Part shown: positions 11,155 to 21,634 of the stretch, piece after piece
How the letters are laid out: every line of letters begins with the position of its first letter
Position numbering within the stretch: the stretch's first letter is position 1
NCBI GenBank assembly: GCA_040954595.2
Contig: CM082580.2
Coordinates: 1,798,001 to 1,862,000, forward strand
Length of the DNA stretch: 64,000 nt
Source: Balanoglossus misakiensis
Lineage: Eukaryota; Hemichordata
Direction: 5' to 3'
Translations under genes and position numbers: made by a program
The notes under the pieces: model-generated
What the model was told of the DNA's origin: nothing
Seen by the model: the letters and a program-made list of their open reading frames with translations, nothing else
The model's database searches: none

Positions 11155-12500
11155 ATAGCTGCAAGCAGCGATGACGGGCCCAAGCTTAAGCCGAAGGTCA
11201 AAGGTCATATGTCATCACCCAAAAGTTGGGCAAGAAATGTTGACCCCATACTGGTCCATGTTCAAGAAAAATCAAACCTCTAACCCTATTGGTTAGCCTT
11301 GAATAAGGTATTCACATAATTAATGAGTTCAGCAGGTGTTACAGGTGACTTAATAATTTCACTTTTCATTTTCAACCCATCCCTCCAAACGCCAAGGCTG
11401 TACTTGCTCTGGATGATGAGATATGGTTAAGTAGGTCAAAGGTCACCCAAAATTTGGGCAAGAAATTTTGACCCTATACTGGTCCATGTCCCATAAGAAC
11501 AAAACCTCTAGCCCTCTTAGTTATCCCTGGCTTAGGTATGCACATAAATCATGAGATAAGCAGGTGTCACAGGTGACCCCTAATTTTGGCTTTTCAATTT
11601 TAGTCCCAACCCTCCAAACGCCAAGTCTGTACCTGCTCTGAATGCAGAGATATAGGAAAGTAGGTCAAAGGTCACCTGAGGTCACCCAAAATTTGGGCAA
11701 GAAATTTGACCCTATACTGGTCCATGTCCCATAAGAACAAAACCTCTAGCCCTATTAGTTATCCCTGACTTAGGTATGCACATAATCATGAGATAAGCAT
11801 GTGTCACAGGTGACCCCCAATTTTGGCTTTTCAATTTTAGTCCCAACCCTCCAAACGCCAAGTCTGTACCTGCTCTGAATGCAGAGATATAGGAAAGTAG
11901 GTCAAAGGTCACCTGAGGTCACCCAAAATTTGGGCAAAATTTTTTTGACCCCATACTGCTCCATGTCCCACAAGAACGAAACCTCTAGCCCTATTAGTTA
12001 GCCCAAAATTAGGTATGTACATAATTAATGAGTTAAGCAGGTGTTGCAGGTCCCATTCTGCTCACGGGCCAATAGACAGTCACTGTACAGGACCATTGCA
12101 CAGATGTGGACATAGCATCATAGCTTAATTATAGAAAGTATAGGCCTATGGCTGGGATGTTGAGATATGGGAAAGGAGGTCGAAGTTAACCTGGGGTACC
12201 CCCAAATCGGGACAAAAGTTGTTGACCTCATACTGATTTATGTTCAACAAAAAGCAAACCTATAGGCGTGTTGGTTGGCATATATATCCGAAATAAATAA
12301 ATTGGTGGTCATAGTTTAACTGTGGAAAGTGTAGGGCTATGGCAGGGTCAAACAAATATGAAAACCTATACATGTACTTTAAGTATTCTCTTAAAATATA
12401 CTAGGGTTAGGGTATTGATTACAGGGTAGGTTACCTGTACACCAAATTTGACCTTGATCAGTTGGGCTGATTTTGAGATAGTGGGCATGATGTTTTTACT
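11155..12500 (+). mobile_element. Helitron-like non-autonomous element, copy 6, 3' end eroded
   Basis: Starts with TATAGCTGCAAGCAGCGATG, as copy 1 does. It has DR1-bearing modules at 11433, 11662 and 11899, then increasingly divergent sequence of the same family up to about 12500, with no terminal hairpin. The exact end is uncertain. Confidence 0.6.
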
Positions 12501-12737
12501 GTCTATTGTGTGGAAATCGTTGATATACTCTCAGGAGTGATACACAAAATGGCTATTTAAACCTTGTGCAGAATGAGGTAGTGTGTTCTGGGCGCATTTG
12601 TGGCGGAGATGTTCTGCGTAGCTGAAAGGTTGGCGGATCCAAAAACGAATCTGATTACGAATCCGAAAAGACGTCTTCAGTAGGGGTCAGCCGATTGATG
12701 GTGAGTGTCCTGATGTTTACATGTCGAAATTTTAGTT

Positions 12738-13290
12738 GTGGTGTAGATCAACTTAGCGGTGATTTGGATGAGTGGAGAAGTGCATGTTGACGGTTGTGTA
12801 GTTGTAGTATATCCAGCGGTTTTGTGATTTTGATGATATGAGAGGCGATGTCTGTTGATTAAGACTTTTATTTTTACAAGTACCCGAGCTAAGTCCAATA
12901 TGGCGGCGATCGTGTGTTTTGCAGAGCACCCTACGCAATAAGTTATGGTGACATAGCGGAGTTGTAAAAGTGGTATAGAACATTTTATCGGTGATTTAGA
13001 TGAGTCGATAGGTGGATGGTGACGATTGTATACTTGTAGTTAATCCAGCGGTAGTGTGATAATGATGATATGACAGGCGATTATGAGCGTAATAAGTGTT
13101 GTTTTCATATGTTACTTGTTAGCGAGGCAAGTTCAATTCAATATGGCGGCGACGGAGTGTTTTCCAGAGTGGCTGTAGGTGTAGTTTATTGAGCGGAAGT
13201 GTGATTTTGATGAAGTCAGAGGAGATGTTAGTTGAATGAAACTGTTACTTTGACATGTAACTGAGTTAAGTTAAATAGTTAATAAGTTGG
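12738..13290 (+). repeat. diverged tandem repeat, period about 233 bp, 2 full copies and a partial
   Basis: Blocks recur in order: GCGGTGATTTGGATGAG, a CCAGCGG block, GTGATTTTGATGATATGA, GGCGATG, and (in the first two) CAATATGGCGGCGA. The copies are strongly diverged. ATGGCGGC resembles a YY1-type site. Confidence 0.5.
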
Positions 13291-13667
13291 TGAGCATGTG
13301 AACAATGCCCACATTTCATGGAGTTCCATCATGACAATGGAGGGGCTTAATTATTTTGCTGGAAAGAGTGATAAGTGTATGTGATGAGTGATTGAGCATA
13401 ACGGTATTTGCTTCAAGTGTGGATCATTTGAATTGCAGAATATCGCAGGTATGGTAGTAAATTCAGTGTTAGTCATTGTGTTTTTACAGTAATTTGATGT
13501 GGGAAAGGACACTGGTCTGTGTGAGTTGTTTTGAGTGATTTATGTGTATTGTTATTCTGAGGTTTTTGTGACTTATACACAAATGTTGGCATATTTTTTC
13601 GGTTGTGGTGTAAGTGAAGAAAACAATGAATGAGTAACTGTAATTTTTTTGTCTGTTTTGTTAACAG

Positions 13668-13699
13668 ATTTTGGTGAACAAATATATCTCAGTGTCAAG
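13668..13699 (+). other. possible 5' untranslated mini-exon, 32 bases
   Basis: Preceded by TGTTTTGTTAACAG and followed by GTGAGT. Its sequence (ATTTTGGTGAACAAATATAT...) resembles the second mini-exon, which suggests duplication of an exon with its splice sites. Confidence 0.3.
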
Positions 13700-14225
13700 G
13701 TGAGTGTTGCATATTGGTTTTTAGCATGAGCTAAAAGGATTAAGTGTGTTGTCTTTGAGGTTTGTGCTTGAATATTGTGTGATATCAAAGGCTGTTTGAG
13801 TACTTAAGAAGTGTCATGATGAGTGTGTATTTGAATGTGTATTGTTATGTAAATTACGGAGGCAATTCTGTGTTGGGCAATGTTATTTGGTACAATTCAG
13901 TCATTGTGTCAAACATGTTGGTGGGTAGTGTGTAGACATGGTTGAGTACAGTAACGGAAATGTGTGTTTGCCATTTATGAAATTTAGTGTTGAGGGTTGG
14001 CTGCGAAAGTAATGTGTTATTGTTTTTTTCCAGAGGGTTTGTTGATGAATAACCGTATTTGTAGCTATTGGTAGCATAGAAAGAAATTTGAAGGGCATGT
14101 TAATTAAATTTGAAAGGCATTGTTGTGCAAGTTGCCAACAGTGACACTTTGTAGGGATTTTGTGTATGCTTTACTGTATTGCTATACATTGTACTGAATA
14201 AGGTTATTTGGTTCTTTTTTGCCAG

Positions 14226-14251
14226 GTTTTGGTGACGAAACATATGTGACG
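14226..14251 (+). other. possible 5' untranslated mini-exon, 26 bases
   Basis: Preceded by TTCTTTTTTGCCAG and followed by GTAAGT. It begins GTTTTGGTGACGAAACATAT, close to the mini-exon at 13668. Confidence 0.3.
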
Positions 14252-14696
14252 GTAAGTGTTATAGATATAGCAGGGGAGTTGAAGAGCATTCTAGTATGTA
14301 ACGGTGTGGTCATCATAGAGCTGGTGAAGAGCTTGTGTACTATATGTATGCTTGTGTACCAGTATAATTGACCGTATCCTGGGACATGATTGAAATTGAA
14401 AATGTTGTGTTGCAGCTGTAATGACAATACCCTAGTTATGGTGTAGTTTGATGTCCGCGAACAGTACAGAATTTTGGTGAGCAGAGCTGGTATTCAACAT
14501 GTATATTTCACCTCTGTATCGGCATTATTGATGCTATTTGTGAAGAGGGATGTATTATTTCAATTGCATGGTGGAAAAACATGAGAACAAGTAATGCAAA
14601 AATTAAAATGGGGAAGGCACTGGAAAATGTGGATTGTTTGATCAACAATGAGTTAACTTGTGTGTGGTGATGGTAATCATGTCAAATATTTTTCAG

Positions 14697-17600
14697 ATGC
14701 CTCGTAAGAAGAACTGGAGGAGGAGTGATGCGCAGAAGAAGCGGTTGGGTTTGGGTCGTGTCCCACCAACCAGTGGAATTGTCACTCAGGGCCCACGTGT
14801 CCTGTTTGACCAAAACAATGAAAATGAATGTGGAAATATTGTCCTTCGGGACTCAAATGACTCTGCAAATGCTGTCCTTCGGGACTCAAATGACTCTGCA
14901 AATGCTGTCCCTCGGGACTCAAATGACTCTGCAAATGCTGTCCCTCGGGACTCAAATGACTCTGCAAATGCTGTCCCTCGGGACTCAAATGACTCTGCAA
15001 ATGCTGTCCCTCGGGAATCAAATGACTCTGCAAATGCTGTCCCCCGGGACTCAAATGACTCTGCAAATGCTGTCCCCCGGGACTCAAATGAGTCTGCAAA
15101 AGCTGTCCCCCGGGACTCAAATGACTCTGCAAATGCTGTCCCCCGGGACTCAAATGATGCTGTCCCCCGGGACTCAAATGACTCTGCAAATGCTGTCCCC
15201 CGGGACTCAAATGACTCTGCAAATGCTGTCCCCCGGGACTCAAATGACTCTGCAAATGCTGTCCCCCGGGACTCAAATGACTCTGCAAATGCTGTCCCCC
15301 GGGACTCAAATGACTCTGCAAATGCTGTCCCCCGGGACTCAAATGACTCTGCAAATGCTGTCCCTCGGGACTCAAATGACTCTGCAAATGCTGTCCCTCG
15401 GGACTCAAATGACTCTGCAAATGCTGTCCCTCGGGACTCAAGTGAATGTGGAAATATTGTCCCTCGGGACTCAAATGACATTGTTGATAACCAAGGAGAT
15501 GGAAAAGGAATTGTGATTGAGAGTGAATTTGAGGTGGATTGTAATGTGATGACAGAAGTTAGTATTGTTAATGCTAGTGATGAAATTCATATACCCTCAG
15601 TGACGGAATTGGAGTGTGGGAGAAATGACTCAGACGATTTGTGTATTCAAAGTGAAATAAGGAATGTATTATTATTTTCTCCCATGTCACCTACCATGCG
15701 TCAAGAGTTGTGCGACAAACTTCACATTCAAAATGAAAACAATGATTTGGTGAATAAAATGTACAGTGTTGAAACAGGTGAACCGTGTAGTATGAAATCA
15801 ATTATTGGCGATGGTAATTGTTTATTTAGATCCTTGTCATATGCTATAAGTGGTAGTGAGAGAAATCACAGACTGATGCGACAAACAATTGTTAATCACT
15901 TGAAAGTGAATGAGAAAGCATATTTAAAGTTCCTGAATGTAATAGGGTATTCAGACTATATTGAGAAGTCTAGAATGGATTGCCTTCATGTATGGGGTTC
16001 TGATTTGGAGATCTTGGTGGGCGCAGACCTCTTGAACACTGACATTTATGTCTATAGTAGTGGTCAATGGTGGAAACATCCTTGCAATAAATTTAATAAG
16101 AGGAATTGTAGTCGAGGTGATGGTATCTATATTAATCATGTGAATCGAAATCATTTTGAAGTTGTTGAGTGTGTCAAGACACCAAACTTGGAAACCTGTC
16201 ACTGTACACATAATGATTGTGATGTACAAATGCTGAGTGTAAATGTGACTGACAACTTGGAATGTGTCACTGGAGACATTTCTACTTCACGAAGGAAGTG
16301 TCTAAATGAGAAAGGAATTGTGAATGACAATGTAGAACCGCAGAGGAATAAAACACGAGTTAAGGGACAAAGGCGCTTGAGTGCAAGGCTTCAAAAGGAA
16401 CTAAGAAGAGAGAGATACCAAAGAGAAAAAAGTATGGTGAGTGCAATTAATAAGACAAGGAGCAGTAGAGCTGATAGACAGCGTGCGTTGTATCATAGTA
16501 ATTGTGAAATAAGAGAGCAACTGAAATTGAAAAGTAAAATAAAGTACCATGAAGATATAACATACAAAGAAGTTAAGAAACAGAAATTGTCAGAGAAGTA
16601 CCGGCTGGATGCTATGTTTCGTGAAGCCTCGAAGGTGAAATTGTCAGAGAAGTACCGGCATGACACATTGTATCGTGAAGCAAAGAAGGGAAAATTTTCA
16701 GAGAAATATGAGCATGACAAATTGTTTTGTGAATCTGAGAAATTAAGATTTTCAAACAAATATCAGGGGAACAGAGAATTACGTGATAAGAAAAAATCAG
16801 AATTTTGTGAACAATATAGACAAATTCCCCTGGTCAGAGAAAATCAGCAGAGACAATGTTCACAAAGGTACAAACAAAACCCTGACTATCGAGAGAGTGT
16901 ATTGGAAAGAAGTAGAAATAAGATAAAGCAGAGCAAAATTCAAAAGAGAAATTTAGAGCATGTTGTTGCTGCATTCCGGAATCAGGTATCAAATGGTCCT
17001 GACTGTGTGTGTTCTGTTTGTCACAGGCGACTTTTCAGAAAGCAAGTAATTCTTTGCAAAAGAGAAAAGTATGGGAGTAAAATAGCATCATGTGATATTG
17101 CTGAGAATTGCATTAGAGAAGAGTATGTACATACATGTAGTTTACTATGTCCTGTTGAGTGCCCACTTGAGAATAGTGCAGCTAGTAAGGTGTGGATTTG
17201 TTACACATGTGACACTAAATTGATGCGTGGAAAGATGTCAGTTGCAAACAATCTGCATGTAAATGCAATTCCTTGTGAATTGGAATGCCTCAATTCTCTA
17301 GAGCAACATCTGATTGCATTGCATATTCCATTTATGAAAATGCTTGCATTGCCAAAAGGTGGGCAGAATGGTGTTCATGCACCTGTTGTATGTGTCCCAT
17401 CTAATATAGAGAAAGCTACAAGTATTTTGCCACGAGGTGAATTGGATGATCAAATGATAAAGGTGAAACTGAAGCGAAAATTGACTTACAAGGGAAGTTA
17501 TCAGTATCAGTTTGTAACAAAAAGCCACATTCAGAATGCATTGGATTACTTAAGGAGAAATAACAAGTGGTATAGTGATGTGAAATTCAATGTGGATTGG

Positions 17601-20594
17601 GAAAACAGTCTTGAAAAAACAAAAGATGAACCCTCAGAAATCAGAGATATTTATGATGATGTGCCATCAGATGCAGATGATGAAAATGAACCTGAGAAAG
17701 ATACTAATGGAATATTCATGGACACATGCTTTCAACCAGTTGATATAGGTCAGGATATTCTCGATTATCACTTTGAAGATATAATCTATGTTGCTCCTGC
17801 AGAGGGTAATACACCTGTTAGTGTTTTGATGGTGAAATTCAATGAAGCAAAGTGTTTCCCAGTATTATTTCCAACTGGGTCACCAACATTTCATGATGAA
17901 AGAGAGGTTAACATAACTATCAATCAATACTTGCAAAGTCGTTTGTTGAATGCAAGCAACAGATTTGCACAAAATACAGACTACATATTTTATTCACAAT
18001 ATCTGTCAGAAATGGATCAGGTGGTATCTAATGTATCTATTGCATTGAGAAAAGGAACTGCACATGCTTGTGGCAAAAAAGTAACGTCTGATGTTTTGAC
18101 TGACCGAGAATCTTTGCAAAACATTTTGAAGTGTGATGAAGGTTACAAGTTTTTGAAACCTATCAGAGGGACACCCCCTTACTGGCAAGCTACACAGAAA
18201 GATTTGTTTGCGATGATCAGACAGCTAGGTATACCAACATGGTTCTGTTCATTTTCATCTGCTGATTTACGATGGAAAGAACTGATCGAGACATTACTTC
18301 GTGGTGAAGGTGATACACGTAATGCAGAGGATCTTGATTGGTCTGAGAAATGTGGTATTTTGAAGCGTAACCCAGTAACAGCTGCAAGAATGTTTGATCA
18401 TCGGTTTCAATGTTTTCTGAAAGATGTCATTATGTCACCAGCCAATCCTATTGGCAAAATCAAAGATTACTTTTATCGAGTAGAATTCCAACAACGTGGG
18501 TCACCCCACACACACTGCTTATTTTGGGTTGAAAATGCACCCAGAGTAGACAAGGATTCTGATGATGAAGTGGTTGATTTTGTTGACAGTTATGTTACGT
18601 GTGAAATGCCATCATCTGAGAATGATGAAGAATTACATGACATTGTGAAGTCAGTTCAGAAACACAGCACACGCCACTCAAAATCTTGCAAGAAGAAAAA
18701 TACTAAATGTAGATTTAATTTTCCACGGCCACCATCACAACAAACATTTGTATGCCGCCCTGTTGACAGTGTGGTGATTAAAGTACCAGAAGATCTAGAA
18801 AAGGCAGAAAATCGTGAAGCGTTTGAAATTGCCGTTTCACAGATGAGTGTTTCACCAGTGGAGCAAATGATGGCTACAAAACTTCTAGAGAAAGTTTGGG
18901 TGGCAATAAATGACAAGGAGAAAGAGTATGATACCATAGATGACTTATTTGAGGAAGCTGGTATATCTCAGGAAACCTACGAGAGAGCACATTCAATCGT
19001 TTCAAAAAAGACAAGTATAGTTATGAAACGTCAGCCGAACGATGTGTGGGTACACCAATACAATCCTTGTCTTCTGCGTTGTTGGAATGCAAATATGGAT
19101 ATCCAGTTTGTTGTTGATGCATATGCATGTGTGGTGTATATTGTATCATACATCTCTAAGGCAGAAAGAGAAATGGGTTTACTTCTTGAACATGCTCAGA
19201 AAGAAGCTAACAAAGAAGGAAATATGGATGCGAAATCTGCATTGCAACAGTTGGGCAGTGTTTATCTGCACAACAGAGAAGTGAGTGCCCAAGAGTCTGT
19301 ATATAGAGTGTGCGGATTGAAACTGAAGCAATCATCTCGAAAAGTCCAGTTTATTCCAACTGGAGAAAATCCTATTAAAATGAGTTTGCCATTTGCTGCA
19401 ATAAAAAGCAAAATGAAGGGTGATGAGGTCGATGAGGAAAGCATTCGGATGCACAGCATCGTTGACAGATACAAGAAGAGACCAAATGGGATAGATTTTG
19501 ATAGCATGTGTCTTGCTACATTTTGCTCAGAATACAGAATAGTTTCAAAATCAGAAGTTGTAAATGTCAATGATGAGAAACGACAGAATCAACTAGTAAA
19601 GTTACAAAGTGATAACGGTTACATGCAAAAGAGATCTCGAACTGAACCCGCTGTCATCAGATATGCAAGATTCTCAGTGACAAAATATCCAGAGAAGTAT
19701 TACCGCAGTATGTTAGAACTCTTTCTACCACACCGGGTTGATTCACAACTGAAACCTAGAGGTTTTGAATCCTACGAGGATTTCTATCGTGTTGGTGCTG
19801 TGAAATGTGGATCTGAATCTGTAGAAAAAGTGAATGTCATAGTGGAAAGAAACAAAGCACTGTATGAAAAAGAGGCTGATGCTGTTGATATGGCTGAAGA
19901 ATTCCTTGGTGGGAATAATGAACCACTGGAAGATGCATGGGCACAAATCTGCCCAGAAAATGAATTAGACAGATTAGAATGTATTGAGGAAGGCAAAAAA
20001 TGCAATGATGGTGATGATGGAGATGAAACAGATGATATTCCAGAGTTGGTGGCAAAAGCGCAAGGTGACTGCAGTGTAGAGATTTCTACTTCGACATCAA
20101 GAGCAGAGATTGCAGCAATGTGTAGATCATTGAACAAAAAACAGACAGAAATCTTTTATAGTGTGAGACAGTGGTGTTTGGATAAAAGCAATGGAAAGAA
20201 TCCAGAGCCTTTTTATTTATTTGTGAGTGGTGGTGCTGGCACTGGGAAAAGCCATTTGATCAAGACGTTGCATCATGAAGCCAAACGAATTCTAGCTCGT
20301 GTATTGCCATCCCCTGATGAGGTCTCTGTAATGCTGACTGCTCCAACTGGTGTAGCTGCTTTTAATATTGAAGGAGAAACACTGCACCATGCATTTTCAA
20401 TAGCAGTAGACTCAAAGCTGCCGTATCAGCCACTGCATGAGGAAAGGATAAACAGTCTCCGTTCAAAACTTGGAAATGTGGAAATTGTAATAATAGATGA
20501 AATTTCTATGGTTGATAAGAAGTTAATGCACTACGTTCATGGGAGATTAAGACAACTCAAACAACGCTCAAGTCAGTCAAACACAACGACATAG
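14697..20594 (+). CDS. Helentron 1 replicase: OTU protease, Rep, PIF1 helicase (cut short)
   Basis: Start chosen at the ATG right after the acceptor TTTTTCAG (MPRKKNWRRSD...). Order: about 19 acidic 11-residue repeats of DSNDSANAVPR type (about 50-260); an OTU-type cysteine protease with DGNC (Cys375) and NHFEVV (His486); a basic region of ~22-residue KLSEKYR.D..(F/Y)REA repeats (about 620-750); a Cys-rich zinc-binding region (about 770-850); a Helitron-type Rep domain with PHTH (His1271, His1273) and the tyrosine pair YIVSY (Tyr1481, Tyr1485); a PIF1-like helicase with Walker A GGAGTGKS (1845-1852) and DEISM (Asp1934). In known elements Rep nicks and joins DNA and the helicase unwinds it for rolling-circle transfer; the OTU role is unknown. 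Shortly after DEISM the frame runs into the inverted end of another transposon (from 20580), so the rest of the helicase is missing and the last codons are foreign. Confidence 0.9.
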   Translation: MPRKKNWRRSDAQKKRLGLGRVPPTSGIVTQGPRVLFDQNNENECGNIVLRDSNDSANAVLRDSNDSANAVPRDSNDSANAVPRDSNDSANAVPRDSNDSANAVPRESNDSANAVPRDSNDSANAVPRDSNESAKAVPRDSNDSANAVPRDSNDAVPRDSNDSANAVPRDSNDSANAVPRDSNDSANAVPRDSNDSANAVPRDSNDSANAVPRDSNDSANAVPRDSNDSANAVPRDSNDSANAVPRDSSECGNIVPRDSNDIVDNQGDGKGIVIESEFEVDCNVMTEVSIVNASDEIHIPSVTELECGRNDSDDLCIQSEIRNVLLFSPMSPTMRQELCDKLHIQNENNDLVNKMYSVETGEPCSMKSIIGDGNCLFRSLSYAISGSERNHRLMRQTIVNHLKVNEKAYLKFLNVIGYSDYIEKSRMDCLHVWGSDLEILVGADLLNTDIYVYSSGQWWKHPCNKFNKRNCSRGDGIYINHVNRNHFEVVECVKTPNLETCHCTHNDCDVQMLSVNVTDNLECVTGDISTSRRKCLNEKGIVNDNVEPQRNKTRVKGQRRLSARLQKELRRERYQREKSMVSAINKTRSSRADRQRALYHSNCEIREQLKLKSKIKYHEDITYKEVKKQKLSEKYRLDAMFREASKVKLSEKYRHDTLYREAKKGKFSEKYEHDKLFCESEKLRFSNKYQGNRELRDKKKSEFCEQYRQIPLVRENQQRQCSQRYKQNPDYRESVLERSRNKIKQSKIQKRNLEHVVAAFRNQVSNGPDCVCSVCHRRLFRKQVILCKREKYGSKIASCDIAENCIREEYVHTCSLLCPVECPLENSAASKVWICYTCDTKLMRGKMSVANNLHVNAIPCELECLNSLEQHLIALHIPFMKMLALPKGGQNGVHAPVVCVPSNIEKATSILPRGELDDQMIKVKLKRKLTYKGSYQYQFVTKSHIQNALDYLRRNNKWYSDVKFNVDWENSLEKTKDEPSEIRDIYDDVPSDADDENEPEKDTNGIFMDTCFQPVDIGQDILDYHFEDIIYVAPAEGNTPVSVLMVKFNEAKCFPVLFPTGSPTFHDEREVNITINQYLQSRLLNASNRFAQNTDYIFYSQYLSEMDQVVSNVSIALRKGTAHACGKKVTSDVLTDRESLQNILKCDEGYKFLKPIRGTPPYWQATQKDLFAMIRQLGIPTWFCSFSSADLRWKELIETLLRGEGDTRNAEDLDWSEKCGILKRNPVTAARMFDHRFQCFLKDVIMSPANPIGKIKDYFYRVEFQQRGSPHTHCLFWVENAPRVDKDSDDEVVDFVDSYVTCEMPSSENDEELHDIVKSVQKHSTRHSKSCKKKNTKCRFNFPRPPSQQTFVCRPVDSVVIKVPEDLEKAENREAFEIAVSQMSVSPVEQMMATKLLEKVWVAINDKEKEYDTIDDLFEEAGISQETYERAHSIVSKKTSIVMKRQPNDVWVHQYNPCLLRCWNANMDIQFVVDAYACVVYIVSYISKAEREMGLLLEHAQKEANKEGNMDAKSALQQLGSVYLHNREVSAQESVYRVCGLKLKQSSRKVQFIPTGENPIKMSLPFAAIKSKMKGDEVDEESIRMHSIVDRYKKRPNGIDFDSMCLATFCSEYRIVSKSEVVNVNDEKRQNQLVKLQSDNGYMQKRSRTEPAVIRYARFSVTKYPEKYYRSMLELFLPHRVDSQLKPRGFESYEDFYRVGAVKCGSESVEKVNVIVERNKALYEKEADAVDMAEEFLGGNNEPLEDAWAQICPENELDRLECIEEGKKCNDGDDGDETDDIPELVAKAQGDCSVEISTSTSRAEIAAMCRSLNKKQTEIFYSVRQWCLDKSNGKNPEPFYLFVSGGAGTGKSHLIKTLHHEAKRILARVLPSPDEVSVMLTAPTGVAAFNIEGETLHHAFSIAVDSKLPYQPLHEERINSLRSKLGNVEIVIIDEISMVDKKLMHYVHGRLRQLKQRSSQSNTTT
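14842..15478 (+). repeat. in-frame 33-bp coding minisatellite, about 19 copies
   Basis: Unit GACTCAAATGACTCTGCAAATGCTGTCCCTCGG gives DSNDSANAVPR, acidic and Ser/Asn-rich, probably disordered. One unit near 15146-15170 lacks 9 bases, which keeps frame. Copies differ mainly at CCCTCGG/CCCCCGG/CCTTCGG, and blocks of like variants sit together, which suggests local duplication or conversion. Confidence 0.9.
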
Positions 20595-21149
20595 AAATCC
20601 CAATTTCCGAAAAACAAGGTTTTTTGAGATTTTTTTGACAAAATAGTTAAAAATCCTTAATAAATTACATTGATTCTTGTATATTATCAACCAAAAATTA
20701 AAAAGCTAACAAATATAACTTTGAACTGACTTTTTTTCTTAATTTTATTCTAGAATCAGGAAAACACTGGAATTTGTGTCTTTGGTTAATATCCAGGAAA
20801 AACATATATTTGGAATAATTTCCCGGAATTGCCTTGTCAGACTTTTAATTTTCCTCAAAAAAAAATACGCACAACTTATACTTGCTTTTATCCTTGGACA
20901 AATACTTATTTTTTTAGCATTTGTTCAGAACTTGTAGCAACAAATGTTGATGAGGCAAGTTTTTTCTTGGAAATATACTAACACGCAAAGAATGGCTTTT
21001 TGGACAGAATATTTCTATATAAAATCAGAGTTTTATTGCACTTAAAAATAATACATCAAAAATTGACAAAGAAAAATCAGAATTTCTAGGCATTCAAAAG
21101 TGTACTTAATTTTTCTATTGAAAAAAACATGTTTTCTTTTACTGTATCT

Positions 21150-21380
21150 CTGCCAATCGGCAGAAAGTCTGCCTTTTAGCCTTCCAAGCAAGATACAAGA
21201 TAGTCAACTCTGCCAATTGGCAGAGGCCAGAGACAAGATGGCTGACTCTGCCAATTGGCAGAGGCCAGAGACAAGATGGCTGACTCTGCCAATTGGCAGA
21301 GGCCAGAGACAAGATGGCTGACTCTGCCAATTGGCAGAGGCCAGAGACAAGATGGCTGACTCTGCCAATTGGCAGAGACA
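21150..21380. repeat. palindrome array 1: 38-bp units with TGCCAATTGGCA
   Basis: Five units from about 21206, each with CTCTGCCAATTGGCAGAG, then GCCAGAGACAAGATGGCTGA. A degenerate first copy (TGCCAATCGGCAGA) is at about 21151. Each palindrome can fold or bind a dimer symmetrically. It lies about 570 bp inside the left end of the transposon. Confidence 0.85.
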
Positions 21381-21634
21381 CACATTACACATCCACTCGC
21401 TTAAAATATAAAAACTCCTGGAAATTTTACAATGAAAACTTTTCTGGGTCCAAAATGGTTATGAGAGTGACTTGGCCAATCATAGAGCATCTCCATTGAT
21501 GTCGTTGTTCCCTGAAAAGAAAAAAAAAAGCATTCCATATGTAAAATATAATAAAAGCGCGACTTTAAAGGTTGTGGAACAAACATCAAATACATGTTAC
21601 ATAACTTACAATAAAGAACGCGATCACAACACAG

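Larger units (their letters stand above)
3188..11911 (+). promoter_or_regulatory. 21 perfect DR1 nuclear-receptor motifs (AGGTCAAAGGTCA)
   Basis: Exact matches start at 3188, 3405, 3621, 3858, 4788, 5027, 5265, 6308, 6817, 7722, 7960, 8197, 8435, 8705, 9682, 9920, 10191, 11195, 11433, 11662 and 11899. Many are followed by a third half site (CCTGAGGTCACC). The motif is the established binding element for RXR heterodimers, HNF4 and COUP-TF type receptors. That any receptor binds here is inference. Confidence 0.6.
12501..14696 (+). other. 5' untranslated and upstream region of Helentron 1
   Basis: No protein-coding frame of note. It contains a row of diverged ~233-bp repeats (12738-13290) and two similar exon-like pieces with splice signals before the acceptor TATTTTTCAG, which ends one base before the ATG at 14697. 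The 5' end of the Helentron itself was not located. Confidence 0.45.

Noticed and set aside
6952-11201. Minus-strand open frames of 70-150 codons in the element row
   Set aside because: They repeat from copy to copy with frame breaks, follow the simple tracts and hairpins, and show no domain.
14782-15481. Long open frames on the minus strand and in a second plus frame over the 33-bp repeat
   Set aside because: They exist because the repeat length is a multiple of three and the unit lacks stops in these frames; the plus frame is part of a 1966-codon protein with recognisable domains.
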